NCBI GenBank assembly: GCA_037179385.1
Contig: CM074187.1
Span: 4,588,001 to 4,652,000, forward strand
Source: Holothuria scabra
Lineage: Eukaryota > Echinodermata > Holothuroidea > Aspidochirotida > Holothuriidae
Direction of reading: 5' to 3'
DNA: 64,000 nt
Part shown: in pieces, positions 1-12,716 of the stretch
Layout: every line of letters begins with the position of its first letter
Numbering within the stretch: the stretch's first letter is position 1
Made by a program: the position numbers and the translations under genes
The notes under the pieces: model-generated
What the model was told of the DNA's origin: nothing
Database searches by the model: none
Seen by the model: the letters and a program-made list of their open reading frames with translations, nothing else

Positions 1-764
1 TTACACATTACTTTTCATAGACAGTTGTCTCACGTGAAAAGTTTTTGTTGTACTCGGAAGCAATAACATGCTTTCTCTCAGTAGCTTCCCACAAACAAAG
101 CAACACTCAACTATTCTTCGCTTTCGTAACTTCAAATATTTCTCAAACAGGCAAACAGAATACCCTTTCGGGAAACAATCATTACTTTAGTTTTGATTCC
201 TTCATGTTATTGCAACAATAACGACCCCACTTCGCGTGATCGATGATCCAAATGATTCAGATCTTGATTGAGAAATTATGGGAAGTTTGTAATCTTTCTA
301 TTTTAATTGGATAGAAATGAATTATTTAATAGGATTTCAGTTTCTTCCTAGTTCTTGCGATGTATATCATTTTATCCTATTTGAGGTTCTCAATGGTATG
401 CATTCTGTGCTACAGTGGTGCAAGAGGGGGCATTTCATCCTTGCCCCATCAATTGCCCCCTCCCTCACATTAGATCACTAAGGGGTCAGGTGAATGGAAA
501 AAGTAAGTAATAAATTGCTCCTGAGATTTAATTTTTTGTTCCAGACACATGATAACATTTCAAAGCTTGCCAGGGTTTCGACCAAGTGGACTCACCCGCA
601 GGAACAGGTGCTTCTGGCTATGTTTCGTGCTGTACCCCAAAACTGTTGCCTCATCATTCTTCTATGATTTTCATTTACCCCAAACCAATTTTGAAATTCT
701 GGCGCCGCCTCTGACAATGTGTGAACTAATAAAATGTGCATAACTCCTTGTTACTGAAAAAGGT
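1..764. other. Intergenic, no gene seen
   Basis: AT-rich sequence with only short chance frames. A Pro/Cys-poor tract near 420-480 is C/G-rich, but no repeat partner or coding signal is evident. Confidence 0.5.
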
Positions 765-2050
765 GAAATGGCCGCCATTTTGAACAATTTCATGGCCACA
801 CCAAGTCACCAACATTTTATTTGATGGCATACATTTTGAAACTGATAGCTGAAAACCTTGAGTACCATTAAACAGAAGTGGGTAAGAACGTCTAAGGCTA
901 AGAGGACCACGAAATACACAGGCTCATTATCTGCATAATTTATTTCCCATTTGTACAGTTAGTCCATAGAAGAAACATTTTTAGTAACTGCTGAAACTGT
1001 GGGTCTAAACCTTTTAATGGTCAAAACTCACGAATTATGTGTGCTATCTGTCAGAGTTTTGCCGGTATTGAATTTATTATATAGGAGCAAACCTGTGGAG
1101 AAAATGATATGAAGCAATGAAAACTATGATAAGATATTGAGATACCTTTATATTAAAATGTCGATTCTTTTTTGTAAAAAATAGCAAAAATCACATTTTT
1201 TGTTATTTTTAGACATCTATGTGATTGCAAATCCCCTATAACTGTACATCACTGGAAAGACTATCTAACCAGCTTTCATATGACACCTTATTTAGCAGTA
1301 TGTGACACTCCGACAGGAAGACAGCTTTTTAAACATGAGAATCCAAAATGGCGACCATTTTGGCGGCCATTTTGGACTTCATGGCCATGCTCACCACTTT
1401 TTTAAAGACAGATTTTCAGGTTATGACAGACTGAAAGGGAAACACAGTGGATAAGAGTTTCTGAGGGACAGCTGGGGCCAGACAAGTACAAAGGGTCATA
1501 GAATACACGGTTAATAGCCAATTTGTACAGTAAGTCAATGGAAGAACACATTTTGGGTAAATTCTGAAATCGAGGGTTGGAATGTTTGGACGGTCATAAC
1601 TCATGAATTAGATATGCTATCCAACTGCGTTTTGCAGGTCTTAAACATATTACATAAGAGCTAATTTGTGGAAAAAATCAAATGCATCTATGAAAGCTAT
1701 CATGAGATACTGAAGTGAACATTTTATTAAAATTTCAATTTTCTGTAAAAATTTGCAAAAAAATCACACTTTTTGCTATTTTTAGGCATTCATATTACAC
1801 CGAACCCCCTAAAATTATATATCACTAGGGAGTAAATTTTATCAGCTTTCATATGACACCTTGTTTGGGGGTATGTGACCTTCTGACAGAGAAACAGCTC
1901 CTTAAACCTGAAAATCCAAAATGGCGGCCATTTTGGATTTCCTGGCCACACCCACCACTTGTGCAATGGCAAACAAGCAGAATATGATGCCTCAGGATCC
2001 CACCTAACAGAAAAACACAGTGAATAATTGTGGCTAAGGGGGGGGGAATG
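765..2050. repeat. Tandem repeat, unit about 575 bp, with a GGCGGCCATTTT palindrome
   Basis: Two full diverged units (about 785-1360 and 1361-1935) and the edges of two more can be aligned by eye. Shared blocks include the TTTGTACAGTnAGTC segment, the poly-A/ATTTTTTG block, AGCTTTCATATGACACCTT and AAAATGGCGGCCATTTT. The palindrome recurs near 767, 1346-1375 and 1918, setting a period of about 572-580. The sequence looks like a small satellite or the tandem part of an unknown element. Confidence 0.8.
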
Positions 2051-3329
2051 ATTTCGATTATTGGCCCATAGACTAATAGGGCCTACTACTGAACAAGTAT
2101 ACAACACAGTAGGCTCGTATCAGGAAACTGTTGTGCTCACTCCGGAGCGCAGTAGCTATGTGGCACAACACGACTTGCAGGAACAAAACACAAATGCCTG
2201 TTTTTGCAGGTTACAGGCGGGGCTAATGTCTCAGATTTGGAAAATTGTCAATGTCATTGTCATGTCATTGTATCTTTACTTCTTTAATCTAACATATTTC
2301 CTGTTACTTCGTTCTTAAAACTTACACCACAATTCAAAAAATCGTAAAATGAAGTTGTGCGAACGTACACTGCAGTCTTAACCCCCAAGTAAATACTCCA
2401 TTTCTGAACTGTTTTGCTCGACTATGTACAACAAAAGTTTGGGAAATTTGATCGTAGCACAAATGCAATGGGAGTATTAGAATTCTATGCGAAGACGGTT
2501 GGTTTCTACACGTTATTCCTACACAGTAAAACTGCATTGATGATGTCGCGAGTATGATTGGCTGATTAAAAGCAATAATGAACCAATCACATGTTTCTTA
2601 CGTAGAGGTAACTTAAAATAAGTGCAATGGACCTTATGTGTATGATGTCATAGAAACCTTGTTTTCCCAACACGTTGCCATAAAAAAAAATCGGTACGCA
2701 CACAATCTGTGATTGCCTGCAGCCACGTACTCCATTGCTCTTATAAATTCTGGCATTCACTCGATCTTTACCACCGATTATTTTGCAAACTGAAGAAGGG
2801 CCTAAAATATACTTGAAACTTGCCGTTACTTTCGTAAAATTCATCCTTTAGCTTGCCGCCAAAACGGGATGCATTGATAATCACAAAAGTAAAATTTTAT
2901 CCCTGCCATGGAAGTTATCGTTTGATATTTTCCGCTATAACCCTGTAGTATAACATGCAATTAGATTTAGAATTGCATTTCAATGTATCTTCCTTGCTTT
3001 CTCGCGGAAAGCGCCGCGTACGTTGCTATACAAACTGTTCTGCACAAAACACATTGTACAGACTATCGAGCTGAGGTGTTTCGCCTTTTTTTCAAATCCC
3101 CTGTACATGTCTGTGCACGTTTTGTACACGTAGCTCCTAGAATCTGGTGCAAGTTCGGTGATTATCTTGCATAAATTAAGTCATTTCTAGCATTCCTTCC
3201 GTAATGTTATTTACAGTAGGACTTATGCAATGTTGTCATACGACGTCACTGCAAAAGAAAACAGTGTTGCATGTGGTCTCATGCAGGAAAATTCTTGGCC
3301 CATGCATGCAGTTGACTTTCGTGCGAGTC
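2051..3329. other. Intergenic, no gene seen
   Basis: Unique-looking AT-rich sequence. Frames here lack recognisable protein similarity and splice support. Confidence 0.4.
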
Positions 3330-3890
3330 TGTTTTTTTCGCCAAACAAGACGTCGTGTTTTGCTGGGGGACATCATATGCATACGATCCATTTCAAAATT
3401 TAAATTGGTCCCTGCATCGTGATTGGCTCAATTGCGTTGATTCTAGCCAGCCAATCACAACTCGTGCCTTCGCCTATGTGATTTAGTGTGTGAAAATACT
3501 CGGTCTCGAGACAAGTTTTCCCGTTGAGTTTGGGTTACGACGATCGCACTTCCCATGCTTATTATATAGCCGGCTAGCGAAGCAGGGCGATCCCCGTGCC
3601 AAATTCACCATGAAACAGCACGTGGATTTTTCGGGGATGTGACTTACGTGCAGATTCAGATTCTTTTCAAACCAGACGTAAGTTTTGGAAAAGAACTGCT
3701 TAAAATATACGGGGATATTAATATCCGAAAGGAACCATGAGATACGCTAATCAGGTGCAATTGTTTTGCTTCCCAGAACTGCTAAGGTTATCATGAATGA
3801 TTGCTCTTCATGGGCTTCGTTAAAGCGAGAGAGTACTGTAGCTATAGAACATTAATAGAACATTAACGCAACTACAACCCAGTAAAAGAA
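3330..3890. repeat. Dispersed repeat related to the interior of the hAT element at 12717-14209
   Basis: About 500 bases align with 13000-13490 in the same orientation. Shared segments include CCAGCCAATCACAACTC, TTTAGTGTGTGAAAATAC, CGCACTTCCCATGCTTA, CGTGGATTTTTCGGGGAT and CGCAACTACAnCCCA. I could not find the element's TAGGGCTG ends around this copy, so it may be truncated or belong to a larger relative. Confidence 0.7.
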
Positions 3891-4633
3891 TGCAAATGTT
3901 TCGACATGATTGGGGGATGAAAAATAGAACAAGCATGATGTTGGCCTAAGAACTACATTATTTAAGGACATGTGACATCGACTGCAAACAAACCTACTGT
4001 ATTAACGGTTGATTTGTATCCCCACTTTTGAAGTGAAAATATTACGCCTACAAAAATGATATCCCGTTCGTGAAAATTTGTACGAATGTGAGTTTCAGTG
4101 CTAATATTTTTGTGTCGACTTACAGAAATTGTGCTGACTAATTTGCCTTAAAAGTGTCACCATTTTGCGTCTAGGGACTTGCATAAGTCACAAAATTCCC
4201 CCCCCCTCCCCTTATACCCCTCCCCCAGGCCGGCGATCCAACTATAGACGCAGAAGATGCGCGACGTTCAATTCTAAACCCAGGGAAAACCCTGTGCATG
4301 CTTTCATTAATTGTTAGCCTAAAAATAAGCCTGGAAGTAACAGCTTTTCCATTCAAAATTATATGTATTGATGACTTCATTCATATGCAGATGTTGACAT
4401 TAAAGTGTATCTCAAGTCACTAAATTAAAATGGTGCTAAGTGCAATAATTTGTGATGTCATTGTTTATAAGCTGAATTTTTCTGGGGCACAATTTGGAGA
4501 CTGTCATTCCAAACAATTTCTCTTGAAATCATTTTGTATCAATTCATTGATTAATTAATCAAATAAATAAGACACACTGGAGATGACATTATAGCTTTGC
4601 CCGGATTCTATTCTCAGGTCAGGTCATACCAAA

Positions 4634-4780
4634 GAATCTAAAAATGGAACCTACTGCCATTGTGCGTGATGCTCCACATAAGCAATGGAGTGGGGAAAAC
4701 AAGCCAGAGAGCCACAACTGGAAAAAAGGTCGTGGCTGGCTCAACTTGAACCAATAGGTTGGAAACTGGGCTGTAAAACT
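4634..4780 (+). repeat. Dispersed repeat family A, copy 1
   Basis: Matches 5055-5199 in the same orientation, and 61702-61836 and 47104-47150 in reverse. The shared core is ACCTACTGCCATTGTGC ... GGAAAACAAGCCAG ... GAGCCACAACTGGAAAAA ... GGTTGGAAACTGGGC. Four copies in 64 kb imply a high-copy mobile repeat; no ends or coding capacity are recognised. Confidence 0.75.
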
Positions 4781-5054
4781 CCCTATACTGTAACTAACTA
4801 CAGCTTTGTAAAATATTCTTCAAAATCAAGGTTTCTACAGTATTTCATTTATGATTTCCATCCAAGATGTCATGAAAATATGAACTTCAAATTTCTTGAG
4901 CCACACACAATCTATTATCATCAAAAACAATCCAACAGTCTCTAAAGTACATAGAGACGCATCCTCTACCACGGCTTCACTGACTGCATGATCAGGTGGA
5001 TAGAATATCAGAGTTGCAGTAGGGAGGACTTTGAGTCTTGGTAGGGTCATTCCT

Positions 5055-5199
5055 CTAACTTTAAAAATGAAACCTACTGCCATTGTGCTTGGTGATCAGC
5101 AGTAATCAAGAAGGGAAAACAAGCCAGTGAGCCACAACTGGAAAAAGGGCCATGGCTGCTTAACTTGAATTAAGTGGTTGGAAACTGGGCAGTAAAACT
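5055..5199 (+). repeat. Dispersed repeat family A, copy 2
   Basis: Second copy of the family at 4634-4780, about 420 bases downstream and in the same orientation, diverged by scattered substitutions and small gaps. Confidence 0.75.
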
Positions 5200-6069
5200 C
5201 CTTCTAATTTAACATAATCTACCATGGCTTACTAATTATTTAACCACTACAATTATAAAAATTTTAAATTGTCTGAGAAGTGTCCGAACATCTTTTTGAA
5301 ACTCCTTTCAAGTACTGTACAGCAACAGCAAAAGCCTGGACTGGGAGCTTTCCTTGAAGTACTATGTGCTGTATAGGTCACTATCCCCACATTGATGTTC
5401 CACAGAACTAACTGCACAACTTCACTTTACAATATCCTACTTAAGAAGCCTATACTATGGTAATGAAAGAGTGCACACAGTACTGGCATTAGTACTCTCC
5501 TTTATGAACAACAACACTCTTACTCTTTATAGTCCATGCTGGTTAAAAATGTTTTAATGATGCCTTTTATCTCCAATGTTGCTTTTGCTTAATATCAAAA
5601 TTTTAAAATGAACCTTGAAATTTTCATTGTGTTCAACCAGTTTTTATTGTGGAACAAAACTATTCTTTCAGTAGTACTAAAATTTAAGTTTCCATGCAAT
5701 ACTGTAAATCTTAGCTCTTTTCACATAAGATTTGTGTAGAACTAGATAGTACTGTAGATGGGGCTGTGACCATCTAGCTATGAACAATATGTCACTTAAA
5801 CACTTAGCAAAAAAGAACTTGTGATTAGCCATCATTACTGCGATTGAGTACAAAGCTTGTCATGTGTAATACCAGACATGCATAATATTTACCAAACTAT
5901 AAGTAAATGCAATAGCAATACTAATTTACTTTGTGTGAGTTGACTGTGTAGGCAAATCTGACTAGTTTGAGCCCCAGTAACCCAGTGACCATGTGCCTTT
6001 GAACTGAGTAGTGTGCACATATGACACAGTGAATAATTTCTCCCACATGTAGAAGTTTATATATAGTCC
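5200..6069. other. Intergenic, no gene seen
   Basis: AT-rich, with scattered TACTGTA words; no repeat partner or coding signal recognised. Confidence 0.4.
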
Positions 6070-6317
6070 AATATGATAATAATAATAATAATGATCTTAT
6101 AAATCCAATTGCTTGACAGCATAGACCAAAGCGCTTTACAAAACAAGATACAAATTACACTGGTCATAGGAGCGCAATAAACACGTAAGTTTAAAGACTT
6201 TTCTTCAAAATTGCAAAGGCTGGTGCTCTGTTTAATATTCAGTGGTAAATTGTTCCATGATAGAGGTGTAGAATATGCAAAACTTCTTTCACCATGAGAT
6301 TTTTGAAAGTAGGCCAA
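6070..6317 (-). mobile_element. Relic 3' end of a non-LTR retrotransposon (LINE), minus strand
   Basis: The minus strand reads HGERSFAYSTPLSWNNLPLN followed by IKQSTSLCNFEEKSL. This is the typical C-terminal tail of CR1/L2-like reverse transcriptase ORFs (pattern G-x-R-S/A-F ... P-x-x-W-N-x-L-P ... S-L-x-x-F-K-x-x-L). It is followed by a short 3' UTR with AAGCGCTTTGG and an (ATT)n tail at about 6073-6092, a common 3' end for this class. It is heavily 5'-truncated with no catalytic part, so it is dead. Confidence 0.75.
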
Positions 6318-8984
6318 TACTGTATGTCCAGGGTCGTGTCGTTATTGCTTGTCCCAGTTCTGTGGTGACATTCAAATAAAGCACATGTATGATAAAAGCA
6401 ACATTAAGTCATCATATGTGTATAGTCTGTAATTGAATGCATGGCATCATACATCAGGCTACACACATGCTCTGTCTACAGAAAAGTTCCAAAATTATGA
6501 AGTACAGTATGATACTGTACATGGAGCTGAAAAATTATTGGGACCCTTGTTCATATAGATTTAATTAAAAAATAAACCGGTATTTTGGGGCCAACTGGCG
6601 AGTTGGCAAAACAACTGTTACAAACAGGTTTGTTCCCACTGAGGTCAGTAGCTACATTCTGCTACTGACTACTGAGCAACTGTTCACAGACTTACTTGTA
6701 TAACCTAGATATGGACAATAAGTTTTGGTGTGTAAATTATCACCATGTAATCTATTAATTAAACAGAAACTTAACATGTTAAGTAGATTGTCGATTTACA
6801 TCTTACTGTATGATATCACTGTTAAATTTGCATTCAGCTGTACTTGACTAACTTAATTGAAAACAATCAATCAAATTAAACAAACACCTATCACTTACAA
6901 CTGGTGCATTAAAATACAGGATGATCAGATTTTTAAGTTAACACAATACTGTAGACTATATGTCAAGGAAAGCAAGCATTCAACAAAGATAGCATTGCAA
7001 AACTTCAAGTGAAACTAGTTAGTACAGTATTCTGTTTGTTGAACAACCAGAACTTTTCCTAATAAGCCTATTCCCTATTAAGTTCATTATTGGTATGGTA
7101 TAACAGTAGGGCTACTTCATGTGCACAGAATGTTTGTCCAAAGTGTCGCAGAAGTGCACACATGCCTATTCAAAAATGCAGAGTTGCTAAAAAGGCACGT
7201 TTAAAAAATGGATATTATTATCACACGGTTCACACCACTCAAATTTGTCTAATTTTTGCCCTATCAGTGAAATAATTAAACCATGACATTTTCCACAGCT
7301 CCCAAGTTCCTTGAGAGCAGATGCGGGTCCAATGGTGGATCGCTGGCCTTGAGGGAGGGTTATGAGGGGAGGGTCTCCCTCCCCTCATACCCCTTTTTTA
7401 GAAGAATTTAAGAAGTGCCTACACGTGAAATGGTGGCACCTTTTTGGCAAATCAGTCAACAAAAGTTGGCTAGGTTACCGCCAAAAAGTTCACTACTTTA
7501 CTGGTATTTTCCCTACCAGCTAGAAATATATTGTATTGTATCTGTGCAACATAATATTGCACAGATAGGCCTAGGTCTTCTCACAAACACGAAATTACTA
7601 AACCCTCTGCTTATCACAATATTCAATCGCATATTCTTGCTGTAAATTTTGGTGCGGTACCAGTACAGTTCGCAAACATCAACTCAATATGAACAGATCG
7701 TAATGGTCATATTCCTTGCTGCATGTGTCTCTCAATACATGTCTTCCTACATCTCGCATGGCTTGTCATGAAAACACACAGTCAAGAACTGTGAAACATT
7801 TGTTTGATGCAAAACTGAATTTGATACAAGCCCCGCCTCTAACCTGCAAAATTGGCATTCATTTCTGATATGAACGCAGCACTGCACGGCATTACACTAT
7901 TCATGCAGTAACGGGTATATTGCAAACCTGCTGAGATGGTTAGCCATGTTGTGACAGCGAAAATCATAGCTCCCTATATACAGTACTTAGGCATATGCAT
8001 GCATGGTGGATGTAACGTTAGTAGGGCGAGCAGTTGAATGTGTTGTAGTTATGGGTACTGTAAGCTGAATTAGTTGTTAATTTGTGTGGTACTCTCACTG
8101 AGAATGCAGTACCTCGGATTTGAAATGCAGGTTTTTCAGAGGGCTGGCCGGGTCAGAGTGTTTTGGTGTTCAAATGGGGGCCAAACCCACGAAATGCGGG
8201 TCACTTGGGAGGTTTGCATTTTCCCTCTGCAAGTTTTCACCAAATAAGCTGTGAAACAATAAAGAAACAAGCGTCCAATGGGCACTGTGGTTCCTTGCTG
8301 GATATTATAAGAACTGTACAGCCAGTCTCCAAAATAGAGCTAAGCAAAAGCTCATACTCCATGTTTGTAACATCTTCAAAAGGGGTATTTTAGTACTAAT
8401 ATTACATGAAATCAATGATTAAATTTTTGTGGCCTTACTTAACATTCAACTTGTACAAAGCTTGGTGATCCTTCAAAAATATTTCCTCATTTCCAGTAGG
8501 TATCTATGCTTGTAATCAAACTTGATTTTATCACCAATAAACACAATGTGGTCAGAGAGAGAAAAACACCCCTTGTACTTCTCTCATGAGTTATTTTTAC
8601 CTGCTCTCAAATAAAACTTGCTATTACTTTAAAACAATCTACCATTTGTCCTGTTTGCTATCTCTACACAGAAAACAGGGTTTATTCAGCAGTTAAGCAG
8701 AAAGCAAGTGATTAATGGGGTGTGATAATAGAATGAGGATTAGGTTACCTCACAGAGCACAGCAGTATTAAAGAGACATACTGTATAATCCATGCATTGC
8801 TTTCACTGGCAGAGAGACCAGTTTAATGTTGTGTGACCTGTGTTCATTGAAATCTACAGATTTCAGTTATTGTCCTCTTAAAACTTTGGATGATCGAAAA
8901 TCTGTGTACAACCCAAAGGAATCATTACTAAACATAAAGGCCAAATTTCTAAGGTGTTTGGGTGTGAAAGCATGCAAAACCAGG
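6318..8984. other. Intergenic, no gene seen apart from a hairpin at 7361
   Basis: Short unrelated frames only. C/T-rich stretches near 7350-7395 flank the hairpin. Nothing resembles a conserved protein. Confidence 0.4.
7361..7389. repeat. Perfect 13-bp hairpin with 3-nt loop
   Basis: TATGAGGGGAGGG, then TCT, then CCCTCCCCTCATA. The arms are purine/pyrimidine-rich and the outer GGG/CCC can extend the stem past one mismatch. It is probably part of a decayed repeat. Confidence 0.75.
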
Positions 8985-9480
8985 TGAGGTAAAAACTCTA
9001 TTGAACCGATCTTTATCTAGCTTACAAGATTTTCTAAATAACATTTCCAGTGGTTGACCTCCAGTGACCTTGATGACCTTTGACCTTAACCAATCACAGA
9101 TTGATTTGAAATCTGTCCTTTCTACCTCAAAATACTGTGTTAAAATGTTTTGTAGTGTTTGACCCCTGGTGACCCCAGATGACCACTTGACCTTCACCAA
9201 ACATATCAGATTTTATTCTTACACCATAACACATCCACACACCAAGTATGACATCTATCCAAGTTTCCTACCTTAAAATATCATGTTGAGAAGGTTTTTA
9301 GTTTTTGACCTCTGGTGACCCCAAATGACCTTTGACCTCCACCAAAAACGATAGGGCACACCTTCAAACTATGGCACTTCTATATACCAAGTTTCAATTT
9401 AATCCAACTTTCCCTTGTTGAGTTACAGCATACCCTGCTAGCGCCACACACGCACACACATACACACACACACACATGCC
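8985..9480. repeat. TGACCTTTGACC-type repeat with adjoining (CA)n
   Basis: Three diverged blocks share TTGACCTCnnGTGACCnnnATGACC(T)TTGACCTnnACCAAA, centred near 9075, 9178 and 9325. They are followed by CCAAGTTTCAATTTAATCCA and a CA microsatellite at about 9447-9477. This word is common in dispersed repeats of marine invertebrates (general knowledge). No coding capacity. Confidence 0.65.
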
Positions 9481-10889
9481 AACCTGACTACATAGCTTCC
9501 TTTTGCTAATGCAAAGAACCAAAAAGACAATTTCTAACCAACACTTTGAAGCATTGCTGCAACCATGGCAGTGGAAAAGTGAACTTTTGTCACAAGTAAA
9601 ATCCCACCCACAGCCACCTTTGACTGGACTGTACTTTGGGACTAAACTGGGCTGCAGTATATAAAAAGAAGAAAAGAACTCTTCATTATGATGTAGCAAA
9701 GCAATCACCAATCTTAATCTTTCTTCACCATTTTTTGGCTTGAAACATTGGTGCTGCAGTATCAGTGAACCAAGTGTTTTCGCAATTGCTTCCCATTATT
9801 ACTTTGTAGTGTTGTCTTTATCTTTACATTTCCAAAGAAAATAAAATTTTTGCAAGCCCCATTGATCCCGCCTACATCTTTTTAACTGAGCCAACATTGG
9901 GTATGTTTATGTATGAAACCAGCAACACAGGGATTTCCTTTCAATGTAATTGAGCAAAACATTGTTCAAAGGATATTGCCACCTATAAATTCAATTGATT
10001 CCAGCTTCTTTTATTCTACTAAAAATAAAACAATTACTGAAAATTGAAGGTGGATAATTACTGGACACTGCTGTTTGTGTGACCCAGTATTCAACTACTC
10101 CATAATAGATGTTAGTAAATTTTTTTAATGGTGTGTATGAGAATTAAATGCATGAGAAAAAAAGAAAACGTGACCAATATTTTCAAATTGGAAAAGATCT
10201 ATGAAGTTACAAACCTTTTATGGAAAAAAGGATCATTTTTACTGGGTTTTTTTAACATGGAGCTTAAAACGTTGGAACAATAACATTAATCTAATATTTA
10301 TAGAAGCCATGGAAAAAAATAGGTAAACATGATTATAACTTGCATGAAACTAATTACCATACTTAATTATGGGTATCATAGAAAATTATGAAGGAATTAA
10401 TGAACCATCAATATAAGATTACAAAGCATTTAACAAGGTGGCTGAATTATGGCACAGAAGGATGAATACTGGATCACAGGGTTTGGATAGTGTACTGAAC
10501 AAAATCTGGGGATTTTTCAAAGTGACCCTTCTCTAAAAGCCGATGAAACTTGCCAGGTTTTCTTATAATAAGAAAAATATAAAATACTATTTCAAGTGAT
10601 TTTGACTCCAATGATTTTGGTTGCAAGAAATGCTTAAGCTGATGAAAACCGTGTACCTTACCCTACCCTAGGCCATGAGTAGTCCTTCTATAGGACATGT
10701 TATACTGTATGCTTAACAGTTGGACCTACTCTATATGCAGTCCCAGGACACATGTCTCCCCAAATCACAACGTTGGGCAAGATGAGCAAGCACAACTGGC
10801 AACTCTTGGTACAATAGTAGAATACAGGGCCACTCTGGAACACCACCTGATGTGGGGATACCATGAGGCATCTTCGGGTTGAATGTACT
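9481..10889. other. Intergenic, no gene seen
   Basis: AT-rich; no repeat or coding signal I can support. Confidence 0.4.
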
Positions 10890-11370
10890 AGACTCTCACT
10901 ACACATCTCAGCATCGGCCCATCTACTCCAAGACTTCACCTCACATCCAAGCATCCACACATATATCCACTCCAGAATATTGCTTGTGATCTTTTTAATG
11001 GTGAACAACAATGACTTCTTCTCAAATTAAATTTTTGCCGTACATATACATTTTATAATCTCTCACCGTGCATCCAAGCATCCTCCCACAGTATGCTTGG
11101 AAAGTTCTTGAAAGAGAAAAGCAAAAATATTAGACTCCTCGTAGGAACATCTACTCAGAATATGCTTTGATGGGTCTTAAAATATGAAAGAAACGGACTC
11201 TGCATCCAGATATCTGGGCATGCACTCAGAATCTGTTTGGGAAAGTCTCAGAAAAATTAATTTTGCCTACATGTACCAACATATTCTGACAACAAGTCAT
11301 TCCCAAAAGGTTTCTTTGATTGTAAGACAAGCATCCGGGCATATCCACTCAAAAAGATTCGTCATGAACT
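10890..11370. repeat. Degenerate tandem repeat (GCATCCAAGCATCC / ACTCAGAATATGCTTGG motif)
   Basis: Related blocks recur near 10966, 11083, 11152, 11222 and 11344, each joining a CATCCnnnCATC segment to a CACTCAGAATnTGnTTGGGAAAGT-like segment. Spacing is irregular, roughly 70-120 bases, so this is an old array with insertions and deletions. Confidence 0.5.
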
Positions 11371-12716
11371 TTGCAATGTAGTGAAAGGAAAGGCGTTTAT
11401 TTCAGTTAAGTTCTTACTGTAATGTATTCAGTCTCTCTGCTAAAGCAGAGTGAATGCTTTGCATTCTATGCATATGAACATCTGAAGGTTGCAATGGGCA
11501 ATGCAAATTATGCGTGTTCATGTTCACTGGGCCATGCCCAGTATAAATCGATCTGCGGTGCAAATGGCTACAATACTTCCTCAGTAAGACTTCTGGATCT
11601 GTTACAGTGTGTTTTGGTATTGCTGTAGTGCACTTATTATCTGATACACTACAACATCAATGACTGTATTTCAAGGCCTTTATGTGCATACTTGGAAACC
11701 TACAGTAACTTCATGAATTTTTTGTGAGTGAAATGCCAGTAAATCCAAAAAGGTACAGTAAATTTGTTCTTATTTCTTTGGGGTAATTTATTGCATGCGT
11801 TGTCTTGGGTGTTTTGCACTGTGTTGATATGAATTCACAATGATGTTGTTTGAATTCATGGTGAGGAATGTATTTAGTGTAACTGTTATTTTACTGTTAT
11901 TAGTAGGCATAGTTAGGCAGTCTTTGGAATTGTAGCTTATGTTGCTGAATGCTTTGTAATGTTATCTTGTAAATGTACTAAATTGATGTGTGAAATGTGT
12001 TAAATGTCAAGTGTAATTCATCTTAGTGCAATTAGTGAATTTGTATTCTATATTCAGTATTCATTTGAATATATTCTGTTTCTCTTTCGCTAGTTATAAG
12101 GGAATTGAAGCAGTTCAGAGTTGGAGATTGTTGTTGGATCAAGTTGCAAATTACACTGAGTTAACTCCTGTGCATCTAGATGCAAAGAAACAATCTTTGA
12201 GAGGCCTTGTAAATTCTGCAATTATTCCCAACTCCTCACAGCTTCAAAAATTCACTGGCATGATCTTTGTCCCATCATTCAACTTTCTTGAATGACCAGT
12301 CTTCCTTCAATTGGAGACTAGCAAAAAGGTGAAACTTGGCTGGTTAAAATTGGCTGAAACACTATTTTAAGTCAAATACAGGACTTAAAGCACACACTCT
12401 GCATCAGCTTGCTAACCCAGTCACCATGCCAGAGTGTACTGTAGGTCTACTGTAGGCTAGTATAAAAAATTGCATGCAGAGTAGCAGTGCAAAAATGACA
12501 CAAAAATGTCATACCTTTGTAAATTGGATGTAAATATTTGGATGTTGGAGCAATAGGTGTACAATTGAATGAAGATATGATCACCTCAACAAGAGAGATA
12601 CTTAATACCTTTTTTTTTTTAATCTACTGTATTAACATGTAAATATGGGACAACGTTAAAGGAAACTCCTGACATTGGTCCCAGGAAAGTTAACTTCAAT
12701 TCAAATATATAGGAAT

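Noticed and set aside
765..2050. Tandem repeat considered as a CRISPR array or satellite centromere
   Set aside because: The unit is about 575 bp with diverged copies, there are no short repeats with unique spacers, and the context is animal; two to three units do not make a centromere.
9394..9711. 105-codon minus-strand frame with VCVCVYVCACV
   Set aside because: It is driven by the CA microsatellite and has no family resemblance.
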